Source: Saccharibacillus sp. O23
GTDB lineage: Bacteria; Bacillota; Bacilli; Paenibacillales; Paenibacillaceae
Reading direction: 5' to 3'
Assembly: GCF_002205895.1 (NCBI RefSeq)
Contig: NZ_NJDE01000018.1
Span: forward strand, 62,001 to 126,000
Length of the DNA stretch: 64,000 nucleotides
Shown here: piece after piece, positions 17,102-23,875 of the stretch
How the letters are laid out: each line of letters opens with the position of its first letter
Position numbering within the stretch: the stretch's first letter is position 1
Translations under genes and position numbers: made by a program
The notes under the pieces: model-generated
Told to the model about the DNA's origin: nothing
Databases searched by the model: none
The model's input: only the letters and a program-made list of their open reading frames with translations

Positions 17102-18034
17102 TTAACCGAATACGTCCACGCCCATCATTTTGCCCAAGCTGCTCATTTCCAATTCTTCGAATTTCGCGGAGACTTTCGAATCGTCGATCCGGAATTCGCA
17201 CAGATCGATCGGACATTCGACGGGTACTTCGCAGTGGATCTCGGCCAGCGAACGGGACATATGCAGCATCTCCAGATCGTTTTCGATCTTCGTCCGCACG
17301 GACTTCGTCAGACTGTCGAGATTGGCGAGAATGCCTTGAACGTCGCCGTATTCCTGCACGAGCTTGATCGCGGTCTTTTCTCCGATGCCTTTGACGCCCG
17401 GATAGTTGTCGCTCGCGTCGCCCATCAATCCTTTCATGTCCACGATCTGCGACGGCTTCAAGCCTTTCTCTTCCATCAGGAATTCCGGCGTATAGACTTG
17501 ATAATTGCCGTAGCCTTTTTTCATGATGATGACTTTGATCCGTTCGTCGGCCAATTGCAGCAGATCGTTGTCGCCGGACAAAATCTGCACGTCCATGTTC
17601 TGCTCGCGCGCGCAGCGTTTGGCGATCGTGCCGATGCAGTCGTCCGCTTCGTAACCCGGCATGCCGATATTCGGAATATCCATCGCTTCCACGACTTCTT
17701 TGACCAGATCGAACTGCGGAATCAGATCGTCCGGCGCGGCGGAACGGTTGCCTTTGTACGATTCGAACTGTTCGGTGCGGAACGTGCGTCCGCCCATATC
17801 CCAACAGCAGGCGACGTGCGTCGGATCGAACTGCCGGATCGCGTCCCACAGATAACGCACGAAACCGTAGATGCCGTTCGTCGGCACTCCCGCGTCGGTG
17901 CGGCGGATATAGCCTTTGAGCGCCGTCGCGTAATAAGCCCGGAACAGCAGCGCCATGCCGTCGACCAGCATCAACGTCGGTTTGCGCGCCAGCACGTTTT
18001 CCGGCAGTCCTTCGATCCCGCCGTGTTCGCTCAT
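17102..18034 (-). CDS. 5'-3' exonuclease / flap endonuclease (YpcP-type)
   Basis: A 310-residue stand-alone homologue of the N-terminal exonuclease domain of DNA polymerase I, like Bacillus YpcP (FenA). Metal-binding acidic residues lie in MLVDGMALLFRA, GYEADDCIGT, LSGDNDLLQL and GDASDNYPGV; the helix-hairpin-helix PGVKGIGEKTA follows at about residue 215. It would trim 5' flaps and RNA primers during lagging-strand maturation and repair. The ATG at 18034 overlaps the stop of the upstream ArsC-like gene (ATGA), so the pair is co-translated. About 15 extra residues precede the usual family start. Confidence 0.92.
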   Translation of the reverse strand: MSEHGGIEGLPENVLARKPTLMLVDGMALLFRAYYATALKGYIRRTDAGVPTNGIYGFVRYLWDAIRQFDPTHVACCWDMGGRTFRTEQFESYKGNRSAAPDDLIPQFDLVKEVVEAMDIPNIGMPGYEADDCIGTIAKRCAREQNMDVQILSGDNDLLQLADERIKVIIMKKGYGNYQVYTPEFLMEEKGLKPSQIVDMKGLMGDASDNYPGVKGIGEKTAIKLVQEYGDVQGILANLDSLTKSVRTKIENDLEMLHMSRSLAEIHCEVPVECPIDLCEFRIDDSKVSAKFEELEMSSLGKMMGVDVFG

Positions 18035-18408
18035 AGGTCCGCCTCCTCTGTCCCCCAGCTTTGTTCGTACAGCTCCGGCTTGAAGCCGAGCGTCACCCGC
18101 CGTCCGTCGGTCACGACCGGGCGCTTGATCAGCTTGCCGTTCGAAGCCAGCAGATTCGCGCGTTCTTGTTCGTCCAGATCGGCCAGCTTGTCTTTCAAGC
18201 CCATTTCTTTGTACACTTCGCCGCTGACGTTAAAAAACTTTTTCGACTCGAGACCGCTTTTGGCGATCAGCTCGAGCAGTTCGTCGGCTGTCGGCGGCTG
18301 CTGCACGATCGGAATCAATTCGAGTTCGTGTCCCGCGCCGCGCAGCCATTTGATCGCGTTTCGGCAGGTGCCGCATTTGTCGTAATGGTACACTTTAAGT
18401 TTGGTCAT
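18031..18408 (-). CDS. ArsC/Spx-family thioredoxin-fold protein (YusI-like)
   Basis: A 125-residue ArsC-fold protein with CGTC near residue 12, the redox pair used by Spx, MgsR and ArsC-like proteins. The segment KKFFNVSGEVYKEMGL and the LIKRPVV loop match the arsenate-reductase-like family, closest in appearance to Bacillus YusI. It is probably not a true arsenate reductase because no ars genes are nearby. It is translationally coupled to the flap endonuclease gene downstream. No clear GGAGG precedes the ATG at 18408. Confidence 0.85.
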   Translation of the reverse strand: MTKLKVYHYDKCGTCRNAIKWLRGAGHELELIPIVQQPPTADELLELIAKSGLESKKFFNVSGEVYKEMGLKDKLADLDEQERANLLASNGKLIKRPVVTDGRRVTLGFKPELYEQSWGTEEADL

Positions 18409-18449
18409 GGTTGCCAGTCACATCTCTTTCCGTTCATGGTGTGTCTCTA

Positions 18450-19385
18450 TCAAGATTCGCTTTGTCTCAGCCGCTGCTCCAGCGCCGCGAGATCCGGCGG
18501 GAACGGCGCTTCGAAACGCATGCGTTCGCTTGTTCCCGGATGAACGAACGACAAGCGAAACGCATGCAGCGCCTGCCTGCCGATCCAACCGTCCGACCGT
18601 TCGGCGGCTGCCCGTTCTTCCTCGCTCAACGGCGCTTCATCCGTATATTTATACATCTCGTCGCCGAGCAGCGGACAGCCGATATGCGTCATATGCACCC
18701 GGATCTGATGCGTCCGCCCGCTCTCGAGCTCCAATTCGACTTTCGAAGCGCGAACCGCCGGATAAGACTCCAAAGTCCGGTAGCGGGTCGCGGCCGGATA
18801 ACCGTCCGGCGTCACGATCCGTACATGCGGATTGCCCGGATCGCGGTCGATCGGTCCTTCGATCCGTCCTTGCGGCGGCCGCGGGCTTCCGTGCACGATC
18901 GCCAAGTACGTCTTATCGACGGTACCCGCGATCATCTGTTCCGAGATATGCTGATGCACGTACGGATTCTTGGCGATCGCAAGCACCCCCGAAGTCTCGC
19001 GGTCCAGACGGTGCACGGGGCGGAAACGGATCTGCTCGCCGCGCTCCGCCCAATGATGAACGACTCCGTTCGCCAGCGTCCCGGTGTAATGGCCGTGCGT
19101 GGGATGCACGATCACGCCCGCCGGTTTATTGACGATCAAGAGATCGCGGTCTTCGTGCAGGATATCGAGCGGCATGGCTTCCGGCAAAATGTCGTCCGAG
19201 ATCTCGCGCTCCATGCGAAGCTCCACGACGTCGCCCGCCGCCACATGCACGCTGATATAGACCCGTCGGCCGTTCAGCATGATGCCGCGTTCGGTCATCT
19301 TGAGCCGCGAAGTCAATTTGCGCGATACGCCGAGACGGCTGCTCATCAGCGTCTTCAGCGTCCACCCTTGCTCGCGTTCGGGCAC
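18450..19385 (-). CDS. RluA-family pseudouridine synthase (start codon unclear)
   Basis: A pseudouridine synthase of the RluA family with an N-terminal S4-like region (about residues 10-60) and the catalytic HRLDRETSG motif near residue 125; it would convert uridines in rRNA or tRNA. The GTG at 19385 gives 311 residues but has no ribosome site. The frame stays open upstream for about 25 codons of coding-like sequence (...GYYDPIVYVVPEREQGW) until the stop just inside the adenosyltransferase gene, with no ATG, GTG or TTG. A GAGGGTGA ribosome-site-like run sits before an in-frame ATC at 19460. The true start may be a rare codon there, or a base may be in error. Confidence 0.87.
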   Translation of the reverse strand: MPEREQGWTLKTLMSSRLGVSRKLTSRLKMTERGIMLNGRRVYISVHVAAGDVVELRMEREISDDILPEAMPLDILHEDRDLLIVNKPAGVIVHPTHGHYTGTLANGVVHHWAERGEQIRFRPVHRLDRETSGVLAIAKNPYVHQHISEQMIAGTVDKTYLAIVHGSPRPPQGRIEGPIDRDPGNPHVRIVTPDGYPAATRYRTLESYPAVRASKVELELESGRTHQIRVHMTHIGCPLLGDEMYKYTDEAPLSEEERAAAERSDGWIGRQALHAFRLSFVHPGTSERMRFEAPFPPDLAALEQRLRQSES

Positions 19386-19462
19386 GACGTATACGATCGG
19401 ATCGTAATAGCCGTGCTCCGGTTCGATCCCTTTTTCCTTTGGAAAATCATGCGGTTCGATCG

Positions 19463-20032
19463 TTATTCACCCTCTACAAATACATTGGCGCCGCGCACGT
19501 ATTCGACATCCTCGACCCGAAGCTTGAGGTTGGCGGCGCGCGCCGCGCTGAAAAAGTAATCCGATAAACGGTTCAGGTAGCGCAGCACTTCCGGATTGAC
19601 TTCCGCTTCGTCGGTCAACGCGACGACCCGACGCTCCGCGCGTCTGCATACGGTCCGGCAGACATGCAGCATGGCCGCGGGCGGACTGCCGCCCGGCAGA
19701 ATAAAACGTTCGAGCGGCGGATTGTCGGCCTCCAGCCGATCGATCCACAGTTCCAGACGCTCGATCATCGCCGCATGCGTCTTATAAGGCTGCTGCGCCG
19801 CAGGCGTATACGCCAGATCGGAACCGCAGTCGAACAATTCTTGGCCGACGACGGCCAACTGTTCCCGCAGGTCTTTGAAGCGGCCGTCCTGCAGAAGCGA
19901 GGCCGCATAGCCTACAAAGCTGTTCAGCTCGTCGATCGTGCCGTAAGCTTCCACGCGAGCATCGTCTTTACGCACCCGTCCTCCGATTACCGAGGTTTGT
20001 CCTTCATCACCCGTTTTCGTATAGATACGCAT
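19463..20032 (-). CDS. PduO-type ATP:cob(I)alamin adenosyltransferase
   Basis: A 189-residue PduO-type corrinoid adenosyltransferase (like Bacillus YvqK). The N-terminal ATP-binding segment YTKTGDEGQTSVIGG and the GTIDELNSFVG helix are clear, as is the C-terminal RYLNRLSDYFF stretch. It makes adenosylcobalamin from reduced cobalamin and ATP in the cytoplasm. Its stop lies just before the uncertain start of the pseudouridine synthase, so the two are probably co-transcribed. No cobalamin-synthesis genes are nearby, so it may serve salvage. Confidence 0.93.
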   Translation of the reverse strand: MRIYTKTGDEGQTSVIGGRVRKDDARVEAYGTIDELNSFVGYAASLLQDGRFKDLREQLAVVGQELFDCGSDLAYTPAAQQPYKTHAAMIERLELWIDRLEADNPPLERFILPGGSPPAAMLHVCRTVCRRAERRVVALTDEAEVNPEVLRYLNRLSDYFFSAARAANLKLRVEDVEYVRGANVFVEGE

Positions 20033-20086
20033 GACTGCGCCTCCCTTCCGTCTTCGTTTCGATTCGGGCGCGAACGCTCGGATCGT

Positions 20087-20635
20087 TTAACCTTCCGTCA
20101 ACTTCTTAAGCACTTTGATCGCGTTCTCCTGATTCGAAGAATTGACCAAGACGCAGGCCAACATGCCTTTCGGCGCATAACCGCTGTCTTTGAACATCTT
20201 CATGTCTTCGACCGGAATGCCGAATAAATGCTCGCCCATCACCGGATCGTCTTCGCCTTCCACGAACACGCCGCCTTCGAAAACGCCCGCTTCGTATTTC
20301 GATTTGTCGAAATAATCTTCGAGCGGAACGTGCGCCCCTTCTTTGCTGTACGTTTTGATCGTGTCTTCCGGCAGAATCACGATCGAATTGCCTCCCGCCG
20401 CGTATTCGACGAGTACTTTTTGCAGATCGAACAACGGCGAGTAATTGAACTCCGCATGCAGATCCGGCGAATCGGCATCCAGCTTCTTCTGAATCGCATC
20501 GATCGCTTCCCGGCTGGCCGATTCTTTGTCGGACATGAAGATCGTGATCGAATCGTCTTTTTTCCCGCATCCGGCCAGTACCATGATCGACGCGACCATG
20601 AGCATCAGCCAGACCCCCATCCATTTCCGCTTCAC
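20087..20635 (-). CDS. Lipoprotein of unknown function
   Basis: A 182-residue lipoprotein. The signal peptide (residues 1-22) ends in LAGC, with Cys23 as the lipidated residue, and the mature part begins GKKDDSITIF. The rest has alternating helices and strands and resembles part of an extracellular solute-binding protein, but it is much shorter and I cannot assign a family. The start is a GTG at 20635, seven bases after GGAGG. It lies 54 bases upstream of the adenosyltransferase gene, so it may be in the same transcript. Function unknown. Confidence 0.75.
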   Translation of the reverse strand: MKRKWMGVWLMLMVASIMVLAGCGKKDDSITIFMSDKESASREAIDAIQKKLDADSPDLHAEFNYSPLFDLQKVLVEYAAGGNSIVILPEDTIKTYSKEGAHVPLEDYFDKSKYEAGVFEGGVFVEGEDDPVMGEHLFGIPVEDMKMFKDSGYAPKGMLACVLVNSSNQENAIKVLKKLTEG

Positions 20636-20747
20636 TCTTATTCCTCCTTGAATTGTACCTTTAACAAGTGCTCTTTAACAATATATCACAACTGACCTGC
20701 CGCAAGCATTTTCGGAAGATCGGCCGCTAGGATCGCATGAACGCAAA

Positions 20748-20784
20748 AAAAAGAAAGAGCTTCCGAAACGAAGGCTCTTTCTTT
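20748..20784 (-). terminator. Terminator of the Spo0E-like gene
   Basis: A long hairpin (AAAGAAAGAGC at 20750-20760 with GCTCTTTCTTT at 20774-20784, and CTTC/GAAG inside) is followed on the minus strand by a run of T. Confidence 0.85.
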
Positions 20785-20843
20785 GGGCATATCAACGAAA
20801 TCGAGTTCGAATAAAGGTCATGATCGGAGAATGCGCCGAAATC

Positions 20844-21092
20844 TCAACGCGCGAGCTGCATATATTCATTGATCTTCAGATCCAGCCGACTGCTGATTTC
20901 GACGACTGCAGCAGCGGTGAACGACTGTTCCCGTCTGAACGTTTCTTCCATCTGGGCACGCAGCAGACGAATCTCTTCCTGCAAAAACAGTTCGCGTTCC
21001 GCCATAGCTGCGGGGACTTGAACGGCATGCTGCGGTCGAAACCGCGCAGAGCCGGATTCATGTCCGGTCATAAGGAACGAAGCGGCAGACAA
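20844..21092 (-). CDS. Spo0E-like sporulation regulatory protein
   Basis: An 82-residue Spo0E-family protein. The signature is SSRLDLKINEYMQL at the C-terminus (S-x-x-L-D-x-x-I-x-x-Y), preceded by a long charged helix. Members dephosphorylate Spo0A~P and delay sporulation. The TTG start at 21092 is supported by AAGGGGG nine bases upstream; ATG codons at residues 8 and 30 have no ribosome site. That gives about 30 extra residues before the usual domain. A strong promoter is at 21134-21162. Its presence fits a spore-forming host. Confidence 0.82.
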   Translation of the reverse strand: MSAASFLMTGHESGSARFRPQHAVQVPAAMAERELFLQEEIRLLRAQMEETFRREQSFTAAAVVEISSRLDLKINEYMQLAR

Positions 21093-21133
21093 AAAACATT
21101 CCCCCTTGAATAAGTCACCTGATTCAAGCCCCC

Positions 21134-21162
21134 ATTATATAGAAACTCTCCAATAAAAGCAA
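21134..21162 (-). promoter_or_regulatory. Promoter of the Spo0E-like gene with TTGAATAAG motifs
   Basis: TTGCTT (21162-21157) and TATAAT (21139-21134) are 17 bases apart on the minus strand. Copies of CTTGAATAAG or its complement occur beside the ribosome site (21105-21114, facing ATTCAAG at 21121-21127 as an inverted repeat) and just upstream of the -35 box (21163-21171). Confidence 0.75.
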
Positions 21163-21218
21163 CTTATTCAAGAAGGAGTATGTCAAGAAAAACGTAAATA
21201 TTTAATTCGAACGTCGTT

Positions 21219-22460
21219 TTACGCGCCTTCGCGTTTTACTTTGTACACGAATTGGCTGATCCGATCCAGCGCTTCGTTCAATTGAGCGACGGAAGTCGCG
21301 TAGGAGCAGCGGATGAACCCTTCGCCTCCGAGTCCGAATACGTTGCCCGGAACGGCCGCGACTTTGCCTTCCACCAACAAACGCTGAGCGAAATCTTCGG
21401 ACGCCAAGCCGGTCGATTGAATGCTCGGGAACGCGTAGAACGCGCCTTCCGGTTCGTGGCAATCCAGCCCCGCGTCGCGCAGTCCTTGCACGACCAGACG
21501 GCGGCGGCGGTTGTACGACTCGACCATCTTGTCTTTCTCGCCGAGGCCGTGAGTCAGCGCTTCGAGCGCCGCGACCTGTCCCATGACCGGCGCGCACATC
21601 ACGGTATATTGGTGGATCTTCAACATGGCGGAGATCAGTTCCGGGTGACCGCAGGCATAGCCCATGCGCCAACCGGTCATCGCGAACGCTTTGGAGAACC
21701 CGCTGACCAGAATCGTCCGGTCTTTCATGCCCGGAGCGGCGGCGAAGCTGGCATGCTTGCCCTGCCCGTAGCTGAGTTCGGCGTAAATCTCGTCGGAAAT
21801 GACGATCAGATCGTGCTTCTCGACGACTTTGGCGATCGGCAGCCAATCTTCGGCCGTCATGGTCGCTCCGGTCGGATTGCTCGGGTAGCAGAGAATCAAC
21901 ACTTTGGATTTCGGCGTGATGCTGGCTTCCAACGCTTCGGCCGTCAGCTTGAAGCCGTCTTTAGCGAACGTCTCGATGCCGACCGGCACCCCGCCGCCGA
22001 TCGAGGTGATCGGCGAATACGAGATGTAGCACGGCTCCGGCACGAGCACTTCGTCGCCCGGGCGCACCAGCGCGCGCAGCGCCAGATCGATCGCTTCGCT
22101 GCCGCCGACGGTGACCAGGATTTCTTTCTCCGGGTCGTACGACGTGCCGAAAGACGCGTCCAGATAAGTCGAAATGGCTTCGCGCAGTTCCGGCATGCCG
22201 GCGTTGGACGTATAGCGCGTATATCCGCGTTCGAGCGAGTAGACGCAAGCTTCCCGCACATGCCACGGCGTCACGAAATCCGGTTCGCCGACGCCGAGCG
22301 TGATGATGTCTTTGCTCGCGCTGACCAGATCGAAAAATTTGCGAATGCCCGAAGGCTTGATGTCCCGCACCAGCGGCGACAAATAACGTTCCATGGAGCC
22401 GTGCTCGGAATCCGAAGGCTGAAGCGTGCTGTTTTCGTTCACTTCACGGTTAGTAATCAT
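21219..22460 (-). CDS. alaT: PLP-dependent aminotransferase, probable alanine transaminase
   Basis: A 413-residue class I/II aminotransferase. The PLP lysine lies in SGFSKAFAMTGWRMGY near residue 248; other landmarks are LGVGEPDF, NPTGATM and SDEIYAELSY. Bacillus has the same pair, an Lrp-type regulator (AlaR) followed by this enzyme (AlaT/YugH), which is needed for alanine synthesis, so that role is likely (inference from synteny). The ATG at 22460 is 13 bases after the alaR stop, with AAAGGATG before it. About 20 polar residues precede the core domain. Confidence 0.85.
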   Translation of the reverse strand: MITNREVNENSTLQPSDSEHGSMERYLSPLVRDIKPSGIRKFFDLVSASKDIITLGVGEPDFVTPWHVREACVYSLERGYTRYTSNAGMPELREAISTYLDASFGTSYDPEKEILVTVGGSEAIDLALRALVRPGDEVLVPEPCYISYSPITSIGGGVPVGIETFAKDGFKLTAEALEASITPKSKVLILCYPSNPTGATMTAEDWLPIAKVVEKHDLIVISDEIYAELSYGQGKHASFAAAPGMKDRTILVSGFSKAFAMTGWRMGYACGHPELISAMLKIHQYTVMCAPVMGQVAALEALTHGLGEKDKMVESYNRRRRLVVQGLRDAGLDCHEPEGAFYAFPSIQSTGLASEDFAQRLLVEGKVAAVPGNVFGLGGEGFIRCSYATSVAQLNEALDRISQFVYKVKREGA

Positions 22461-22473
22461 CGTTTCGCATCCT

Positions 22474-22974
22474 TTACGGCGAGATCAGCAGACGGCGGTC
22501 TTCTTGGTGTTCTTCGAAGATAATGCCGTTTTGCTTGTATTTTTTGAGGATAAAATGCGTTTTGGTCGACAAGACCGACTCGATCGGCGAGAGCTTATCC
22601 GAGACGAAGCTGGCGACGTCTTTGAGGTTGATGCCTTCGACTTCCACCAGCAGATCGTAAGCGCCGGACATCAGGAACACGGATTTGACCTGCGGATACA
22701 GATAGATGCGTTCCGCGATCCCTTCGAACCCCCGTCCGCGTTCCGGCGTGATCTGCACTTCGATCAAGGCCGTAACCTTCTCGTCGTCGACTTTGCTTTC
22801 GTTGACCACCGTCGCGTATTTGACGATGACATGGTCCTGTTCGAGCTCCGCGACCGCCTGCCGCACTTCTTCCTGCGGAACGCCGAGCAGCGTGGACAGC
22901 AGTTCCGGCGTTCGCCGCGCGTCTTCTTCCAAAAGTTCGAGAATGTCCAGTTTGAGCTTGTTCGTTTCTTTCAC
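22474..22974 (-). CDS. alaR: Lrp/AsnC-family transcriptional regulator (AlaR-like)
   Basis: A 166-residue Lrp/AsnC regulator: an N-terminal helix-turn-helix (about residues 8-55, ARRTPELLSTLLGVPQEEVRQAV) and a C-terminal RAM/AsnC ligand-binding domain (about 67-140, IEVQITPERGRGFEGIAERI). It lies 13 bases upstream of the aminotransferase gene. The pair matches the Bacillus alaR-alaT arrangement, in which the regulator activates the transaminase gene. The start is a GTG at 22974, eight bases after GGAGG. Confidence 0.87.
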   Translation of the reverse strand: MKETNKLKLDILELLEEDARRTPELLSTLLGVPQEEVRQAVAELEQDHVIVKYATVVNESKVDDEKVTALIEVQITPERGRGFEGIAERIYLYPQVKSVFLMSGAYDLLVEVEGINLKDVASFVSDKLSPIESVLSTKTHFILKKYKQNGIIFEEHQEDRRLLISP

Positions 22975-23057
22975 TTCGCATGCCTCCAGATGGTTTCGCT
23001 TGGTAGATGACTCGCCGAGTCAACTCTTTACTGCTTTATTGTACCCCATCTTACCCC

Positions 23058-23097
23058 AAAAAAAGCTCGGACGCTACCGTCCCAAGCGAATCCGAGC
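23058..23097 (-). terminator. Second terminator downstream of the DUF350 gene
   Basis: GCTCGGA (23065-23071) pairs with TCCGAGC (23091-23097) and seven T follow on the minus strand. It insulates alaR from the upstream operon. Confidence 0.7.
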
Positions 23098-23185
23098 ATA
23101 CCGCCGCCGCTTAAAAAAGACCTCTTTGCGGCTTTTCGCTTCGTCTCCGCATTCCCCGCATCCTACGCCCTCCCTTTCCCCTACC

Positions 23186-23217
23186 AAAAAGCCCCGCTTC
23201 TCGAGTAAGCGGGGCTT
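23186..23217 (-). terminator. First terminator downstream of the DUF350 gene
   Basis: AAGCCCCGCTT (23189-23199) and AAGCGGGGCTT (23207-23217) form a perfect eleven-base stem followed on the minus strand by five T. Confidence 0.85.
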
Positions 23218-23277
23218 GAGGGGATTTGAGGTTGTAAGGTCTGATAAGTTTTAGATAAGCCGGATAGCAGAGGAAGA

Positions 23278-23381
23278 AAAGTTCGGCGGAGGAGCGATAG
23301 CGTTCGCCTTTGTAATCGGGAAGCTTCCTTCTTAATCTCATCCGGCTTCCCGATTACAACACGCGACCGAAGCGAACTTTT
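23278..23381. repeat. Nested intergenic inverted-repeat element
   Basis: A roughly 104-base block has three layers: outer arms AAAAGTTCG (23278-23286) and CGAACTTTT (23373-23381), inner arms of fifteen bases (23310-23324 with 23345-23359, centred on GTAATCGGGAAGC), and a side hairpin closed by GGCG/CGCC in the left half. The shape resembles a three-way junction RNA or a dispersed intergenic element. The rest of the 455-base gap 22975-23430 holds the two terminators and no recognisable gene. Confidence 0.7.
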
Positions 23382-23430
23382 CGACCGTTGCGATCAAGGC
23401 CTCTTAAACGTATAGGACCTTTTCGCCGCC

Positions 23431-23850
23431 TTAAAGCACCGAAACCCCGATTACGTAAGAAAGGGCCACCGACAAGATCATCGATATCAACCCCACCGCC
23501 TTATTCCCGTTCCCGATCTCTTCGTCCACCTTGAAGAACGGCGTCACGAACTCGAACAGGAAATACGCGACCATCAGCAGCCCGAAACCGAGCAGCGACC
23601 AGAGCATGCTCTCGTAGATCGTCGAACCGGATTCGATGCAGAATCGCAAAATATTGCAGATCCCGAAGATCTTGCCGCCGGTCGCCATCGCGACCGCCAG
23701 ATTGCCTTTGCGGATCTCGTCCCAACATTTGTAACGGGTAACCGCCTCGAAAATCGCCAGAAACACGACCAGTTCCAGCACCGCGACGGAAAAATACGCG
23801 ATCGCCGCTCCGATCGGCGTGTTCAATATGGAATCGATAACGTCATTCAT
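23431..23850 (-). CDS. DUF350 (UPF0719) membrane protein, YshE-like
   Basis: A 139-residue membrane protein with four hydrophobic helices (about residues 13-37, 52-68, 78-102 and 117-137), matching DUF350. In Bacillus the homologue YshE also lies directly after mutS2, so the synteny supports orthology. The biochemical role is unknown. The ATG at 23850 lies 25 bases after the mutS2 stop, so it is in the same transcript. Two terminators follow downstream. Confidence 0.82.
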   Translation of the reverse strand: MNDVIDSILNTPIGAAIAYFSVAVLELVVFLAIFEAVTRYKCWDEIRKGNLAVAMATGGKIFGICNILRFCIESGSTIYESMLWSLLGFGLLMVAYFLFEFVTPFFKVDEEIGNGNKAVGLISMILSVALSYVIGVSVL

Positions 23851-23875
23851 CTGCTTGAAGCTCCGCCCCTTCCCG

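Noticed and set aside
18031-18408. Assignment as arsenate reductase
   Set aside because: The fold and CGTC motif also fit YusI/Spx-like proteins and there are no ars genes nearby.
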